Positions 36,510 through 46,325 of a DNA stretch of 64,000 nucleotides are shown here, one piece after another. Origin of the DNA: Flavobacteriia bacterium. Lineage in GTDB: Bacteria > Bacteroidota > Bacteroidia > Flavobacteriales > Flavobacteriaceae. The stretch covers positions 1-64,000 of the forward strand of contig RDXY01000008.1 of the NCBI GenBank assembly GCA_004293045.1, in the 5' to 3' direction. How positions within the stretch are numbered: position 1 is the stretch's first letter; each line of letters begins with the position of its first letter. The notes beneath the pieces are model-generated. The model searched no databases. It was not told the DNA's origin and worked only from the letters and a program-made list of their open reading frames with translations. The position numbers were made by a program, and so were the translations under genes.

Positions 36510-38666
36510 TTAAGCGTTACCTTTTGCTTTTTTAATTACCGCTTCTGATATATTAGCAGGAGTTTCAGCGTAGTGTGAGAACTCCATTGTTGAAGTAGCT
36601 CTACCTGAAGACAATGTTCTTAATGTAGTTACATAACCGAACATTTCTGATAATGGCACATCTGCTTTGATAGTTTTAGCACCGTTTCTGTCACCCATGT
36701 CATTCACCTGACCTCTACGACGGTTAATATCACCTACGATATCTCCCATGTTTTCTTCTGGTGTAATCACTTCCATTTTCATGATAGGTTCTAATACGAT
36801 TGCTCCAGCAGCTTTTGCTACTTCTCTATAACCCATTCTAGCTGCTAATTCGAAAGAAAGCGCATCTGAATCGACTGGGTGAAAAGATCCGTCTAACAAA
36901 GTTACTTTTAAACTATCTACTTGGTATCCTGCTAAAGGACCCGTTTTCATAGCTTCACGGAAACCTTTTTCAACAGAAGGGATATATTCTTTAGGAACGT
37001 TTCCTCCTTTAACCTCATTCACAAATTGTAATCCTACAGGAACTTTACCGTCCACTTCATCAGCAGGCTCTAATCTAAACACGATATCACCGAATTTACC
37101 ACGACCTCCAGATTGTTTTTTGTACGTTTCTCTATGAGTAGCTGATTTTGTAAACGCTTCTTTATATTCTACTTGAGGCTCACCTTGGTTGACTTCAACT
37201 TTGAATTCACGTTTCATTCTATCTACAAGAATATCTAAGTGTAACTCACCCATCCCTGAAATAATAGTTTGTCCTGAAGCTTCATCCGTTCTAACTGTAA
37301 AAGTTGGATCTTCTTCAGCTAATTTTGCTAAAGCCATACCCATTTTATCTACGTCTGCTTTTGTTTTTGGCTCAATAGCGATACCAATTACTGGCGCAGG
37401 GAATTTCATAGACTCCAAAATGATTGGGTGTTTTTCATCACACAAGGTATCTCCAGTTTTGATATCTTTAAAACCAACTGCCGCTCCAATATCTCCAGCC
37501 TCAATATATTCGATTGGATTTTGTTTGTTTGCGTGCATTTGATAGATACGAGAAATTCTTTCTTTACTTCCAGAACGTGTATTTAACACATAAGAACCAG
37601 CATCTAAACGACCTGAGTAAGCACGGAAGAAAGCTAAACGACCTACGAATGGGTCAGTAGCAATTTTAAATGCTAACGCTGCAAATGGCTCTTTAACATC
37701 TGGCTTACGTAATATTTTAGTTTGATCTTCTTCTAATAATTCAGCATCATCAGGGTGAATTCCTGTAATACCTTCTTTATCCATTGGAGATGGTAAGTAT
37801 TTACATACGGCATCTAACATGAATTGAACCCCTTTGTTTTTGAAAGATGAACCTGCAATCATAGGAATGATAGCCATATCCATAGTAGCAGCTCTCAACG
37901 CATTGTTGATTTCTTCTTCTGTGATAGAATCTGGATCTTCCATGTATTTATCAAGTAAATTCTCATCATAATCAGCAACTGCTTCGATAAGAATATCTCT
38001 ATATTGTTTTACTTCATCAACCATATCAGCAGGAATCTCGATGATATCGAAAGTAGCGCCTTGTGTTTCATCATGCCATACAATAGCTTGATTTTTAACT
38101 AAGTCAACTACTCCTTTAAAATCTAATTCTTCACCAATAGGTAAAGTAATGGCAACTGCATTAGATTTTAACATATCTCTAACTTGTTGACATACACCTA
38201 AGAAGTTAGAACCTTGACGGTCCATTTTGTTTACGAATCCCATACGAGGCACTCTGTATTGATCTGCTAATCTCCAGTTGGTTTCAGATTGTGGCTCTAC
38301 ACCATCAACCGCACTAAATAAGAAAACTAAACCATCCAATACACGTAACGATCTATTTACTTCAACAGTAAAATCAACGTGTCCTGGAGTATCAATAATA
38401 TTAAAGTGGTATGGCAAACTTTCTGGCAATAACTTTCCTTGTTCCGTTGGAAAATTCCATGTACAAGTAGTTGCAGCAGAAGTAATTGTAATACCTCTTT
38501 CTTGTTCCTGAGCCATCCAGTCCATTGTTGCAGCACCATCATGTACTTCACCAATTTTGTGTGATTTTCCAGTATAGAACAAAATACGTTCTGTAGTTGT
38601 AGTTTTACCCGCATCAATGTGTGCAGCAATACCAATATTTCTTGTGAATTTTAAATCTCTAGCCAT
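36510..38666 (-). CDS. fusA: elongation factor G
   Basis: EF-G drives translocation. The 718-residue protein has the GTPase motifs [15 protein letters not shown] (P-loop), [13 protein letters not shown] and NKMD, followed by domains II-V with [20 protein letters not shown] and the domain IV loop [11 protein letters not shown]. It lies 11 nt after rpsG. No tuf gene follows. Confidence 0.98.
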   Translation of the reverse strand: MARDLKFTRNIGIAAHIDAGKTTTTERILFYTGKSHKIGEVHDGAATMDWMAQEQERGITITSAATTCTWNFPTEQGKLLPESLPYHFNIIDTPGHVDFTVEVNRSLRVLDGLVFLFSAVDGVEPQSETNWRLADQYRVPRMGFVNKMDRQGSNFLGVCQQVRDMLKSNAVAITLPIGEELDFKGVVDLVKNQAIVWHDETQGATFDIIEIPADMVDEVKQYRDILIEAVADYDENLLDKYMEDPDSITEEEINNALRAATMDMAIIPMIAGSSFKNKGVQFMLDAVCKYLPSPMDKEGITGIHPDDAELLEEDQTKILRKPDVKEPFAALAFKIATDPFVGRLAFFRAYSGRLDAGSYVLNTRSGSKERISRIYQMHANKQNPIEYIEAGDIGAAVGFKDIKTGDTLCDEKHPIILESMKFPAPVIGIAIEPKTKADVDKMGMALAKLAEEDPTFTVRTDEASGQTIISGMGELHLDILVDRMKREFKVEVNQGEPQVEYKEAFTKSATHRETYKKQSGGRGKFGDIVFRLEPADEVDGKVPVGLQFVNEVKGGNVPKEYIPSVEKGFREAMKTGPLAGYQVDSLKVTLLDGSFHPVDSDALSFELAARMGYREVAKAAGAIVLEPIMKMEVITPEENMGDIVGDINRRRGQVNDMGDRNGAKTIKADVPLSEMFGYVTTLRTLSSGRATSTMEFSHYAETPANISEAVIKKAKGNA

Positions 38667-38677
38667 TTCTGTACGAA

Positions 38678-39154
38678 TTAAAATCTAAAGTGAGAGAATG
38701 CTTTATTAGCATCTGCCATTTTGTGAGTATCCATTCTTTTCTTAACTGCCGCACCTTCTTCTTTGGCCGCTGCTAAAATTTCTGCAGCTAATTTACCAGC
38801 CATAGATTTTTCATTTCTTCTTCTAGTGTAAAGAATTAACCATTTAATTGCCATAGATACTTTTCTATCTGGGCGAATTTGCATTGGAATTTGGAATGTA
38901 GCTCCACCCACTCTTCGTGAACGAACTTCTACGTGAGGCATAACGTTTGTTAATGCATCTTTCCAAATTTCTAATGCTGATTTCTCTGCATCTTGTTTTT
39001 TTGTCTCAACTATCTCTAAAGCATCATAAAATACTTTAAAAGCAACTGATTTTTTACCATCCCACATTAAGTTGTTTACAAAACGTGTTACCAACTGATC
39101 GTTGAATTTTGGATCTGGCAAAAGAGGTCTTTTTTTGGCCTGTCTTTTTCTCAT
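38678..39154 (-). CDS. rpsG: 30S ribosomal protein S7
   Basis: S7 organises the 30S head and binds the 3' domain of 16S rRNA. The 158-residue protein begins [20 protein letters not shown] and contains [20 protein letters not shown]. It follows rpsL by 26 nt. Confidence 0.97.
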   Translation of the reverse strand: MRKRQAKKRPLLPDPKFNDQLVTRFVNNLMWDGKKSVAFKVFYDALEIVETKKQDAEKSALEIWKDALTNVMPHVEVRSRRVGGATFQIPMQIRPDRKVSMAIKWLILYTRRRNEKSMAGKLAAEILAAAKEEGAAVKKRMDTHKMADANKAFSHFRF

Positions 39155-39180
39155 GTCTTTTCTTTAAAAGTGTTAAATAA

Positions 39181-39567
39181 TTACTTTTTAGCTGCTTCTT
39201 TAGGGCGTTTTGTACCGTATTTAGATCTACGTTGTGTTCTGTCTTTAACACCTGCTGTGTCTAAAGCACCACGCACAATGTGGTATCTAACTCCTGGTAA
39301 ATCTTTTACCCTTCCACCTCTAACTAATACTATCGAGTGCTCTTGTAAATTATGCCCCTCTCCAGGAATGTATGCATTTACTTCGTTTCCGTTTGTTAAA
39401 CGAACCCTAGCTACCTTTCTCATTGCTGAGTTTGGTTTTTTTGGAGTCGTTGTGTAAACACGAGTACATACACCTCTTCTTTGAGGACATGAATCTAAAG
39501 CCGCCGATTTACTCTTCTTAGTTATTTTGGTTCTTCCTGTTCTAACTAACTGCTGAATTGTTGGCAT
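39181..39567 (-). CDS. rpsL: 30S ribosomal protein S12
   Basis: S12 controls decoding accuracy. The 128-residue protein is well conserved. The region with the streptomycin-linked Lys ([19 protein letters not shown]) and the second site region ([15 protein letters not shown]) both appear wild type. It is the first gene of the str unit. Confidence 0.98.
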   Translation of the reverse strand: MPTIQQLVRTGRTKITKKSKSAALDSCPQRRGVCTRVYTTTPKKPNSAMRKVARVRLTNGNEVNAYIPGEGHNLQEHSIVLVRGGRVKDLPGVRYHIVRGALDTAGVKDRTQRRSKYGTKRPKEAAKK

Positions 39568-39617
39568 AATTAAATTTTAATTAAACTTTGTTTATTGTTA
39601 CCTTATTTTAAGGGATG

Positions 39618-39647
39618 CAAAGGTAGAAATTATTTTTAATTATCCAA
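39618..39647 (-). promoter_or_regulatory. promoter of the rpsL-rpsJ (str) unit
   Basis: The -7 box TACCTTTG (39618-39625) and -33 TTG within TTTGG (39644-39648) are 19 nt apart, a full match. The transcript would start with a leader of about 45 nt. Confidence 0.8.
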
Positions 39648-39786
39648 ACTCTATATTATTTATTTTTAATTTTCTAACTTTTTGATAACCAGATGATGCC
39701 ATAAACACCCTTTAGAAAAGCACCTTACCATTTAAACTGACTTTTCTTAAAATAAAATCTAAAAATAAATATTATAAAAATTACTT

Positions 39787-39794
39787 TATATTTG
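39787..39794 (+). promoter_or_regulatory. -7 box directly before the Omp85-like gene
   Basis: TATATTTG ends 4 nt before the ATG at 39799, so transcription should begin at or next to the start codon. No TTG stands at the -33 position. Confidence 0.5.
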
Positions 39795-39798
39795 GACT

Positions 39799-41454
39799 AT
39801 GAAATATTTGTTTTTTCTATTATTCCTTTCACCTTATATATATAGCCAGCAATTTTATTTAAAAATTGAAGGAAGCTCTTCCATTGAAAATAAAATAATT
39901 GATAGTATTGGCTACATTAAAAAACATATCGAAATAAAGAATATTCTAGAAACACAAAAAAAATTCAATGAAAACTTAGTGAAAATCGGCTATTTAGAAA
40001 ACGAATTACTTCAAACCAAAAAAAATAACGACAGTAGTTTTACCTTTAGTTATAGTTTAGGAAAATTAACTCGAAATATCGAAATTAAAACCGATAGCCT
40101 ATCAAATGAAGTGAAAAATATGTTAAACTTAACCACTTCTGAAATCATTTTACTTTCGAATACAGAAAATTTCATTAATGAAAAATTAAATGTTTTAGAA
40201 AAGAAAGGTTTTGCCCAATCGAAAATGCAACTAAGAAATTTTACCAAAACTAACAACCTGTTACAAGCTGATTTACTTGTTGAATTAAACAAAATCAGAA
40301 AAATTAACCAATTGGTTTTTCAAGGATACAATCAATTTCCGGAAGGCATTAAAAAAGTTTTTTTAAGAAAATACAATACTAAACCTTTTAACAAAGAGGT
40401 GATTAAAAAAATTCATTCCGATTTTAATGCTTTGCCTTTTGTTTCACAGATAAAATATCCAGAAGTTTTACTAACCAAAGATTCTACAAAAGTATATTTG
40501 TATTTAGAAAAAAGAAAAAACAATACGTTTGATGGTTTTTTAGGATTTGGAAATAAAGAAGCCACACAGAAATTACAATTTAATGGTTATGTTGATTTGA
40601 ACTTATATAATAATTTAAATTCTGGAGAGCGCTTTAATTTGTATTGGAAAAATGACGGAAACAAACAAAGTACGTTTAATGTCAATTTAGATTTGGCTTA
40701 TATTTTTAAGAGTCCAATGGCTTTAAAATCCAATTTAAGAATTTTTAAACAAGATACCATTTTTCAAAATAGTAGTTTTGATTTTGATTTGGGCTACATG
40801 ATAGATTACAATACAAAAGTTTTTATGGGTTATAAAGATAATGTTTCAGAAGCCATTCAAAAAAATACCTCTTCTACCATTAAAGATTTAAAATCCACAT
40901 TTATTACTTCCGTTTTTGAACACAAAAAAGTTAGTTTTGACGATGCAGTATTTCCAGATAAATTTACCATTTTTACAAAATTCGGGATGGGTAACCGAAC
41001 AACAAGCACTGTAAAAACCAATCAGTTTTTTGCTCAAGTTCAACTACAAAAATTACTTGAACTTAACCGAAAGAATTTTATTCATATTAAAACAGACTCC
41101 TATTTTCTGCAAAGTAATGATTATTTTACTAATGAATTGTATCGATTTGGAGGCATTCAATCTATTAGAGGTTTTAACGAAAATAGCTTGCAAGGAAACG
41201 TCTTTACTGGTCTTTTTGCCGAATACCGTTATGTAGCTTCTCCAAATTTGTATTTTTACAGCATCACCGATTTCGGATATTATCAAGATAAAGCCAACAA
41301 CACAAAAGACCAACTTTATGGATTGGGTTTTGGCTTTGGATTACTAAGCAATGGCGGTTTGTTTAATTTAGTGTATGCCAATGGAAATACAGGAAACCAA
41401 ACCATAAAACTATCTAATTCTATCGTGCAAATTAGTTTTAAAACGTATTTTTAA
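39799..41454 (+). CDS. Omp85/BamA-TamA family outer-membrane protein
   Basis: The 551-residue protein has a signal peptide (MKYLFFLLFLSPYIYS, cleavage before Gln17), a region of mixed alpha/beta likely to be POTRA-like (about 20-240), and a C-terminal beta barrel. The barrel carries the Omp85 signature YRFGGIQSIRGFNENSLQGN (the RGF loop), then FTGLFAEYRYVASPNLYFYS, and it ends in an aromatic residue (QISFKTYF). The N-terminal part is shorter than in BamA, so it is more like TamA or ShlB; the client is unknown. It probably is transcribed alone. Confidence 0.82.
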   Translation: MKYLFFLLFLSPYIYSQQFYLKIEGSSSIENKIIDSIGYIKKHIEIKNILETQKKFNENLVKIGYLENELLQTKKNNDSSFTFSYSLGKLTRNIEIKTDSLSNEVKNMLNLTTSEIILLSNTENFINEKLNVLEKKGFAQSKMQLRNFTKTNNLLQADLLVELNKIRKINQLVFQGYNQFPEGIKKVFLRKYNTKPFNKEVIKKIHSDFNALPFVSQIKYPEVLLTKDSTKVYLYLEKRKNNTFDGFLGFGNKEATQKLQFNGYVDLNLYNNLNSGERFNLYWKNDGNKQSTFNVNLDLAYIFKSPMALKSNLRIFKQDTIFQNSSFDFDLGYMIDYNTKVFMGYKDNVSEAIQKNTSSTIKDLKSTFITSVFEHKKVSFDDAVFPDKFTIFTKFGMGNRTTSTVKTNQFFAQVQLQKLLELNRKNFIHIKTDSYFLQSNDYFTNELYRFGGIQSIRGFNENSLQGNVFTGLFAEYRYVASPNLYFYSITDFGYYQDKANNTKDQLYGLGFGFGLLSNGGLFNLVYANGNTGNQTIKLSNSIVQISFKTYF

Positions 41455-41476
41455 AATAAATTTGAATAAACTTGCC

Positions 41477-41484
41477 TATATTTG
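41477..41484 (+). promoter_or_regulatory. -7 box directly before rlmB
   Basis: TATATTTG followed by CACCT and then the ATG at 41490. This spacing predicts a leaderless transcript. A second TAAATTTG lies at 41457-41464. Confidence 0.5.
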
Positions 41485-41489
41485 CACCT

Positions 41490-42227
41490 ATGAAAAACGA
41501 CAATCAGATTTTTGGCATTAGGGCCATTATTGAAGCCATACATTCCGGCGCAGTTATAGACAAAGTATTTATTCAGAAAGAAGCTCAGGGCGACTTAATG
41601 AAAGATTTAATGAAAGCTATAAAGGCAAATAATATTAACTTTAGTTATGTACCTGTAGAAAAACTGAATCGTTTTACTTCTTTAAATCACCAAGGGGCTG
41701 TGGCGACTATTTCGCCAATTGCTTTCCACGATTTAGATACTTTAATTGAACAAACTTTAGAAAGTGGTAAAACGCCTTTGTTTATAATTTTAGACCAATT
41801 ATCTGATGCGAGAAATTTTGGAGCGATTATTAGAACGGCAGAATGTGTTGGCGTTAATGGAATTATTGTTCAAAAACAAGGTTCCGCTCCTGTGAATGGC
41901 GATACGGTAAAAACAAGTGCTGGTGCCGTATTTAATATACCTATTTGTAAAGTAGACCATATTAAAGATGCTGTTTTTCATCTACAAAGTTGCGATATCA
42001 AAACCGTAGCAGCCACAGAAAAAACAGAAAACACCATTTATGATATAGATTTTAAAGTTCCTGTAGCGATTATTATGGGCAACGAAGAACGCGGTGTAAA
42101 CCCTTCTGTGTTAAAAGTGGTTGATGAAAAAGCAAAATTACCAATGTACGGAACTATTGAATCTTTAAATGTTTCCGTTGCCTGTGGTGCTTTTTTATAT
42201 GAAGTGGTTAGACAGCGTCTTTTGTAA
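41490..42227 (+). CDS. rlmB: 23S rRNA (guanosine-2'-O)-methyltransferase RlmB
   Basis: RlmB methylates the ribose of G2251 in 23S rRNA. I start at the ATG at 41490 (245 residues, MKNDNQIFGIRAIIEAIHSG). The N-terminal substrate-binding domain reaches to about 75. The SPOUT knot domain has ILDQLSDARNFGAIIRTAEC, IIMGNEERGV and LPMYGTIESLNVSVACG. The stop codon lies in the hairpin shared with the convergent rhomboid gene. Confidence 0.93.
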   Translation: MKNDNQIFGIRAIIEAIHSGAVIDKVFIQKEAQGDLMKDLMKAIKANNINFSYVPVEKLNRFTSLNHQGAVATISPIAFHDLDTLIEQTLESGKTPLFIILDQLSDARNFGAIIRTAECVGVNGIIVQKQGSAPVNGDTVKTSAGAVFNIPICKVDHIKDAVFHLQSCDIKTVAATEKTENTIYDIDFKVPVAIIMGNEERGVNPSVLKVVDEKAKLPMYGTIESLNVSVACGAFLYEVVRQRLL

Positions 42228-42246
42228 TTAGAAAATCATCTAATTA
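42225..42246. terminator. hairpin containing both stop codons of convergent genes
   Basis: TAATTAG (42225-42231) pairs with CTAATTA (42240-42246) around an 8-nt loop. The left arm begins with the rlmB stop TAA. The right arm contains the complement of the rhomboid stop TAG (42240-42242). It may act on both strands, though a seven-pair AT-rich stem is weak. Confidence 0.6.
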
Positions 42247-43025
42247 TTTTTCATCTTCAAAAAATCATAAATCACTTTTACTGAAGATGTAAAGTATGAT
42301 TCTACTTCCGTTTCTTCTATAACTTCAGGTTCAGGTTTTGGAGGATTGATAAAATTCCCGTTTTCGTCAAATTGTTTGAAGAAAGGTTTATCCGTTGGAT
42401 CAAAATCAGGATGTTCCCAATCGTAAAAAATAGGCTTTTCAAATTGAGCTGTTTTCATAAAAATTGCCATCACCATTCCTGTTACAAAACCAGCAAAATG
42501 GCCTTCCCAAGACACGCCACCTTGTAACGTTTCTGCATTGGGAAACATATACCATATAATTCCACCATACACCAAAACAATAGTTAAAGACAAAGCGACT
42601 AATCGGTAATATTGGGTTAAAATTCCTTTGAAAAAGATAAAACTCACCAAACAATACACCAATCCACTGGCACCAATGTGATAGGAGTTTCTACCCAAAA
42701 GCCAAGTTCCTAATCCTGTAAATAAAATACCTAAAAACAACACTTTAAAAAACTGTTGGCGGTAAAAATACTTTAAAGCCAGCACCAAAAAGAAAATCGG
42801 AATAGAATTATTAAGTAGATGTTTGAAATTTCCGTGAATAAAAATATGCAACGGAATGCCTCGTAAACCTTTAATTGTTTTGGGTAAAATTCCGTATTGA
42901 TACATTTCTGGAAAATAATGCAAATTCAAATAATACGTAAACCATAACATCATTACAAAGAGTAACGGAAATAGTAGCACGGAAAGTGAAAAATAAAAGT
43001 TTTTATCTATGGACGATTTTATCAT
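42240..43025 (-). CDS. rhomboid family intramembrane serine protease
   Basis: Rhomboids cleave membrane-spanning substrates within the bilayer. The 261-residue protein has about six hydrophobic segments. The catalytic Ser is in HIGASGLVY (about 117-125) and the catalytic His in SWEGHFAGFVTG (about 172-183). Upstream, HIFIHGNFKHLLNNSIPIFF carries the conserved His-Asn oxyanion region. A 55-residue cytoplasmic tail rich in Pro and Glu follows. The substrate is unknown. Confidence 0.88.
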   Translation of the reverse strand: MIKSSIDKNFYFSLSVLLFPLLFVMMLWFTYYLNLHYFPEMYQYGILPKTIKGLRGIPLHIFIHGNFKHLLNNSIPIFFLVLALKYFYRQQFFKVLFLGILFTGLGTWLLGRNSYHIGASGLVYCLVSFIFFKGILTQYYRLVALSLTIVLVYGGIIWYMFPNAETLQGGVSWEGHFAGFVTGMVMAIFMKTAQFEKPIFYDWEHPDFDPTDKPFFKQFDENGNFINPPKPEPEVIEETEVESYFTSSVKVIYDFLKMKNN

Positions 43026-43099
43026 ATCAAATAAAAGTCAAAAATGAAGCCAAAGTACAAGGTATGAAAATTTGGCATATCATTTTAAAATTAAAAAAA

Positions 43100-43130
43100 T
43101 TGGTTGAGAAGTTTGCATTGTTTAAATTTG
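43100..43130 (+). promoter_or_regulatory. rarA promoter, leaderless arrangement
   Basis: The -33 TTG (43100-43102) and -7 TAAATTTG (43123-43130) are 20 nt apart. The -7 box ends 4 nt before the ATG at 43135, so the transcript should start at the start codon. Confidence 0.7.
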
Positions 43131-43134
43131 CTTT

Positions 43135-44412
43135 ATGACAATACCTTTAGCAGAACGAATTCGTCCGAAAACTTTATCGGAATACATTAGCCAATCGCAT
43201 TTAGTTGGTAAAAGTGGCTCGTTAACCCAACAAATTGAAAAAGGAATTATTCCGAGTTTAATTTTATGGGGGCCTCCTGGAACAGGAAAAACTACCTTGG
43301 CACAAATTATGGCACAGGAAAGCAAACGTCCGTTTTACGAGTTGAGTGCTATTAATTCAGGGGTAAAAGACATTAGAGACGTAATTGAAAAAGCCAAACA
43401 AAGCGGTGGTTTATTTACGTCAAAAAATCCTATTTTATTTATTGACGAAATTCATCGTTTTAGTAAATCGCAACAAGATTCGCTTTTAGCAGCAGTAGAA
43501 AAAGGCTGGATAACTTTAATTGGCGCCACTACCGAAAATCCGAGTTTTGAAGTCATACCTGCACTTTTGTCACGATGTCAGGTATATGTATTAAATGCGT
43601 TTACAAAAGAAGATTTAGAAAACATCTTACACCGAGCCATTGCAACAGATGACTATCTAAAAACAAAAAATATTAGTTTAATTGAAACAGAAGCCTTACT
43701 AAGATTTTCAGGCGGTGATGGAAGGAAATTACTAAATATTTTCGAATTGGTAATTAATGCAACAGAAAGCAACACCATTGAAATTACAAATGAAAAAGTA
43801 ATGCAATTGGTTCAAAAAAATACGGTGTTATATGACAAAACAGGCGAACAACATTATGATATTGTTTCAGCATTTATTAAGTCAATTCGTGGAAGCGATC
43901 CAAATGGAGCAGTATATTGGTTAGCCCGAATGATTGAAGGTGGTGAAGACGTAAAATTTATCGCCCGTAGAATGCTAATTTTATCCAGTGAAGATATCGG
44001 AAATGCCAATCCAACAGCATTTATTATGGCAAATAATGCCTTTCAGGCGGTGAGTACCATTGGCTATCCCGAAAGCAGAATTATTTTAAGTCAATGTGCT
44101 ATTTACTTAGCCACTTCTGCAAAAAGCAACGCCAGTTACATGGCTATTGGAAAAGCGCAACAAATTGCAAAACAAACTGGAGATTTATCTGTGCCGATAC
44201 ATTTACGAAATGCGCCAACTAAATTAATGAAAGAATTAGGGTATTGCGAGGAATATAAATATTCGCACGATTTTGCCAATAATTTTGCTGAACAAGAATT
44301 TTTACCTGAAGAAATTTCTGAAACTACTTTCTTTGAACCAGGCGAAAACGCCAGGGAAAAAGAAATTCGTCAGTTTTTAAAAAACCGATGGAAGAATAAA
44401 TATGGGTATTGA
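43135..44412 (+). CDS. rarA: replication-associated recombination protein A (RarA/MgsA)
   Basis: This AAA+ ATPase acts at stalled replication forks. The 425-residue protein has Walker [16 protein letters not shown] (about 46-60), Walker [20 protein letters not shown] and sensor 1 [11 protein letters not shown]. The C-terminal domain begins [20 protein letters not shown] and contains [20 protein letters not shown], all standard for RarA. It stands alone, facing the unknown operon across a 61-nt low-complexity gap. Confidence 0.94.
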   Translation: MTIPLAERIRPKTLSEYISQSHLVGKSGSLTQQIEKGIIPSLILWGPPGTGKTTLAQIMAQESKRPFYELSAINSGVKDIRDVIEKAKQSGGLFTSKNPILFIDEIHRFSKSQQDSLLAAVEKGWITLIGATTENPSFEVIPALLSRCQVYVLNAFTKEDLENILHRAIATDDYLKTKNISLIETEALLRFSGGDGRKLLNIFELVINATESNTIEITNEKVMQLVQKNTVLYDKTGEQHYDIVSAFIKSIRGSDPNGAVYWLARMIEGGEDVKFIARRMLILSSEDIGNANPTAFIMANNAFQAVSTIGYPESRIILSQCAIYLATSAKSNASYMAIGKAQQIAKQTGDLSVPIHLRNAPTKLMKELGYCEEYKYSHDFANNFAEQEFLPEEISETTFFEPGENAREKEIRQFLKNRWKNKYGY

Positions 44413-44450
44413 TTGGGTGTTGGGTTTTAGGTGAAAGGTATAGGGTGTTA
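44413..44450. repeat. G-rich low-complexity word cluster
   Basis: GGGTG, GGGTTTTAGGTGAAAGGTA and GGGTG words follow the rarA stop. The word GGTGAAAGGTA also occurs at 51793-51803, and the related GGGTAAAAGGTAAA at 6032-6059. Confidence 0.7.
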
Positions 44451-44473
44451 GTCGTAAGGAAATTAACCTTTTA

Positions 44474-45148
44474 CTAAAATAGATACGCTTCAACTACTAA
44501 TTTATCATTTAGATAATATTCAAAAAAACCTTTGTTTTCTGATTTCGTAAAAACCCCTTTTACGCCAAACTTATCTGCAATAAAAATAGCCGGATTTGTG
44601 GTGTTGTAAATTTGCAAAACCACTTTAAGATTTGAATCCATGATAGCAAAACCATTTGTAATTTGTACCAATTGATATTTAGCTATTGATGAAGAGACAA
44701 CATCTGAAGGAATTTCAACAACTTCTTTTGCAGTAGTTACAACAGGTTTATATTTCTTTAATTCTAGACTTAACAACCCAATGGTTTCAATGTAAGCGTT
44801 TTGAATGTCTTTTTCTCTGGTTTTTACTTCTGCCGTTTCAAACAACAAATTGTTTTGACAATCTCTAATTTGAAATTTCATTTTTGTTAAAAACAAATTA
44901 CTATTATCTACTAAAACTCCTGTTAAAGCTTTACATCTGTTTTGTACAATTTCTACAGGTAATACTTCGTCTTCAAAAAATACTTGATACTGATTCGAAA
45001 CCAAAATAGCTTTTAACATGTTGTTTATATTATAAGCATTTTTCTCTTTTTGAAATTCGTATTTATTTGAAATAATAATCACTTTATTTTGTTGAGCAAC
45101 TAAATTTACAGAAAATAAAAACAAAACTAAAATGGAAAAATTTTTCAT
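44474..45148 (-). CDS. exported protein of unknown function
   Basis: The 224-residue protein has a signal peptide (MKNFSILVLFLFSVNLVA, cleavage before Gln19 or 20). The mature part has two Cys (Cys69 and Cys94) that could pair, and mixed alpha/beta character, with KTREKDIQNAYIETIGLLSL as a likely helix. I do not recognise the family. Its start codon overlaps the stop of the YjjG-type gene by one base, and it is the last gene of the ABC-transporter operon. Confidence 0.6.
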   Translation of the reverse strand: MKNFSILVLFLFSVNLVAQQNKVIIISNKYEFQKEKNAYNINNMLKAILVSNQYQVFFEDEVLPVEIVQNRCKALTGVLVDNSNLFLTKMKFQIRDCQNNLLFETAEVKTREKDIQNAYIETIGLLSLELKKYKPVVTTAKEVVEIPSDVVSSSIAKYQLVQITNGFAIMDSNLKVVLQIYNTTNPAIFIADKFGVKGVFTKSENKGFFEYYLNDKLVVEAYLF

Positions 45149-45834
45149 TATAGTATATTTTTTAATTGGGTTAAACTTTGAATTTGAATAATTTTATCAT
45201 TTGAAACCATTTCATTTGCTGGATTGAAAAACACCGCTTTTATTCCGAAATCCATAGCGCCTAAAACATCTGCTTCAATACTATCCCCAATCATAATGCT
45301 TTCATATTTAGCAGCATTTGCGCTAGTTAGTGCGTGTTTGAAAATATTTTCATGCGGTTTTTTATGTCCTGCAGCTTCGGAATTTGTAATGGTAACAAAA
45401 TACTTATCCAAATTACTTTTTTGTAATTTCACATCTTGAACAAATGAAAATCCGTTGGTGATAATATGTAAAACATATTTATCTTTTAGGTATTCTAACG
45501 TTTCAATTGTGCCTTCAATTAAATGATTATTTGAAGTTAGATAGTCAATAAATAAATTCGAAATGATGTTAATTTCATCTAATGTAATAGAATAATTCAA
45601 CGCTTCAAAAGCGTCTTTAACCCGTCTCACACGAAGCGTTTCCTGATCAATCTCGTTTTTCTCATACAATTTCCAATACGCAACATTAATTGGATTATAA
45701 ATATCCATAAATTGTTGAGAATTGATATTGAAATGGAGTTCTTGAAATATTTTTTCAAAGGCTAAAGCCGAATTTTTTTCAAAATCCCAAAGCGTATGAT
45801 CTAAATCGAAAAAAATATGTTTTATAGCTTCCAA
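45148..45834 (-). CDS. YjjG-type noncanonical pyrimidine nucleotidase (HAD family)
   Basis: YjjG removes phosphate from noncanonical pyrimidine nucleotides such as 5-fluoro-dUMP. The 228-residue protein has HAD motif I with DLDHTLWDFEKNSALAF (nucleophile Asp near 11), motif II IITNG, the Lys in GHKKPHENIF and motif IV IMIGDSIEADVLGA. It starts 2 nt after the DUF3299-like gene. Substrate is inferred from family resemblance. Confidence 0.85.
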   Translation of the reverse strand: MEAIKHIFFDLDHTLWDFEKNSALAFEKIFQELHFNINSQQFMDIYNPINVAYWKLYEKNEIDQETLRVRRVKDAFEALNYSITLDEINIISNLFIDYLTSNNHLIEGTIETLEYLKDKYVLHIITNGFSFVQDVKLQKSNLDKYFVTITNSEAAGHKKPHENIFKHALTSANAAKYESIMIGDSIEADVLGAMDFGIKAVFFNPANEMVSNDKIIQIQSLTQLKNIL

Positions 45835-45836
45835 AT

Positions 45837-46325
45837 TTATTTTCCTTTTACAATTTCGGCATTATCACAATTATAAATCCAATCTTCTACATCGTCTTCA
45901 TTTGGACGAAAAGTGCCTTTTATTGTTAGATAGGTATCTGTTTTTAATTTTGGTGTAGCGCCTTTAAATTTTATGCCCATAATGGTTTCTGGCCCTGATT
46001 TTCCGCAGAAAAAACAAGAAGCAAAAACATTTTTACTTAAGGCATAATTTTTGTTATCAATTGGTACAATAAACCCACTCATCACAATTGTTTTCTTGGC
46101 TAATTTTTTTAATTTGGTGTTGATAATCGGAAAATCAACTTCCCCATACGAGGCGTGTTTTTTCTTCAAATATTTTATTTCGCCTAATAATTTCCAAGTT
46201 AGGGTGTCTGCTGCAACAACTACTTTTTTTGAAGAAGTAAACGACGTTCCTTGACTTTGATTTTGAAAACTGAATAAGAAAACACCTAGTATGAAGGCCG
46301 TTATTATTTTTACTGAATTACGCAT
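45837..46325 (-). CDS. DUF3299-like exported protein
   Basis: The 162-residue protein has a signal peptide-like N-terminus (about 6-20) and a domain with SGFIVPIDNKNYALSKNVFA and then SCFFCGKSGPE, where Cys104 and Cys107 form a CxxC. This resembles DUF3299 proteins, which I recall are often encoded next to MacB-like ABC genes. It overlaps the permease gene by 8 nt. With the His-rich permease loop, the CxxC points to metal or redox work, but nothing is proved. Confidence 0.6.
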   Translation of the reverse strand: MRNSVKIITAFILGVFLFSFQNQSQGTSFTSSKKVVVAADTLTWKLLGEIKYLKKKHASYGEVDFPIINTKLKKLAKKTIVMSGFIVPIDNKNYALSKNVFASCFFCGKSGPETIMGIKFKGATPKLKTDTYLTIKGTFRPNEDDVEDWIYNCDNAEIVKGK

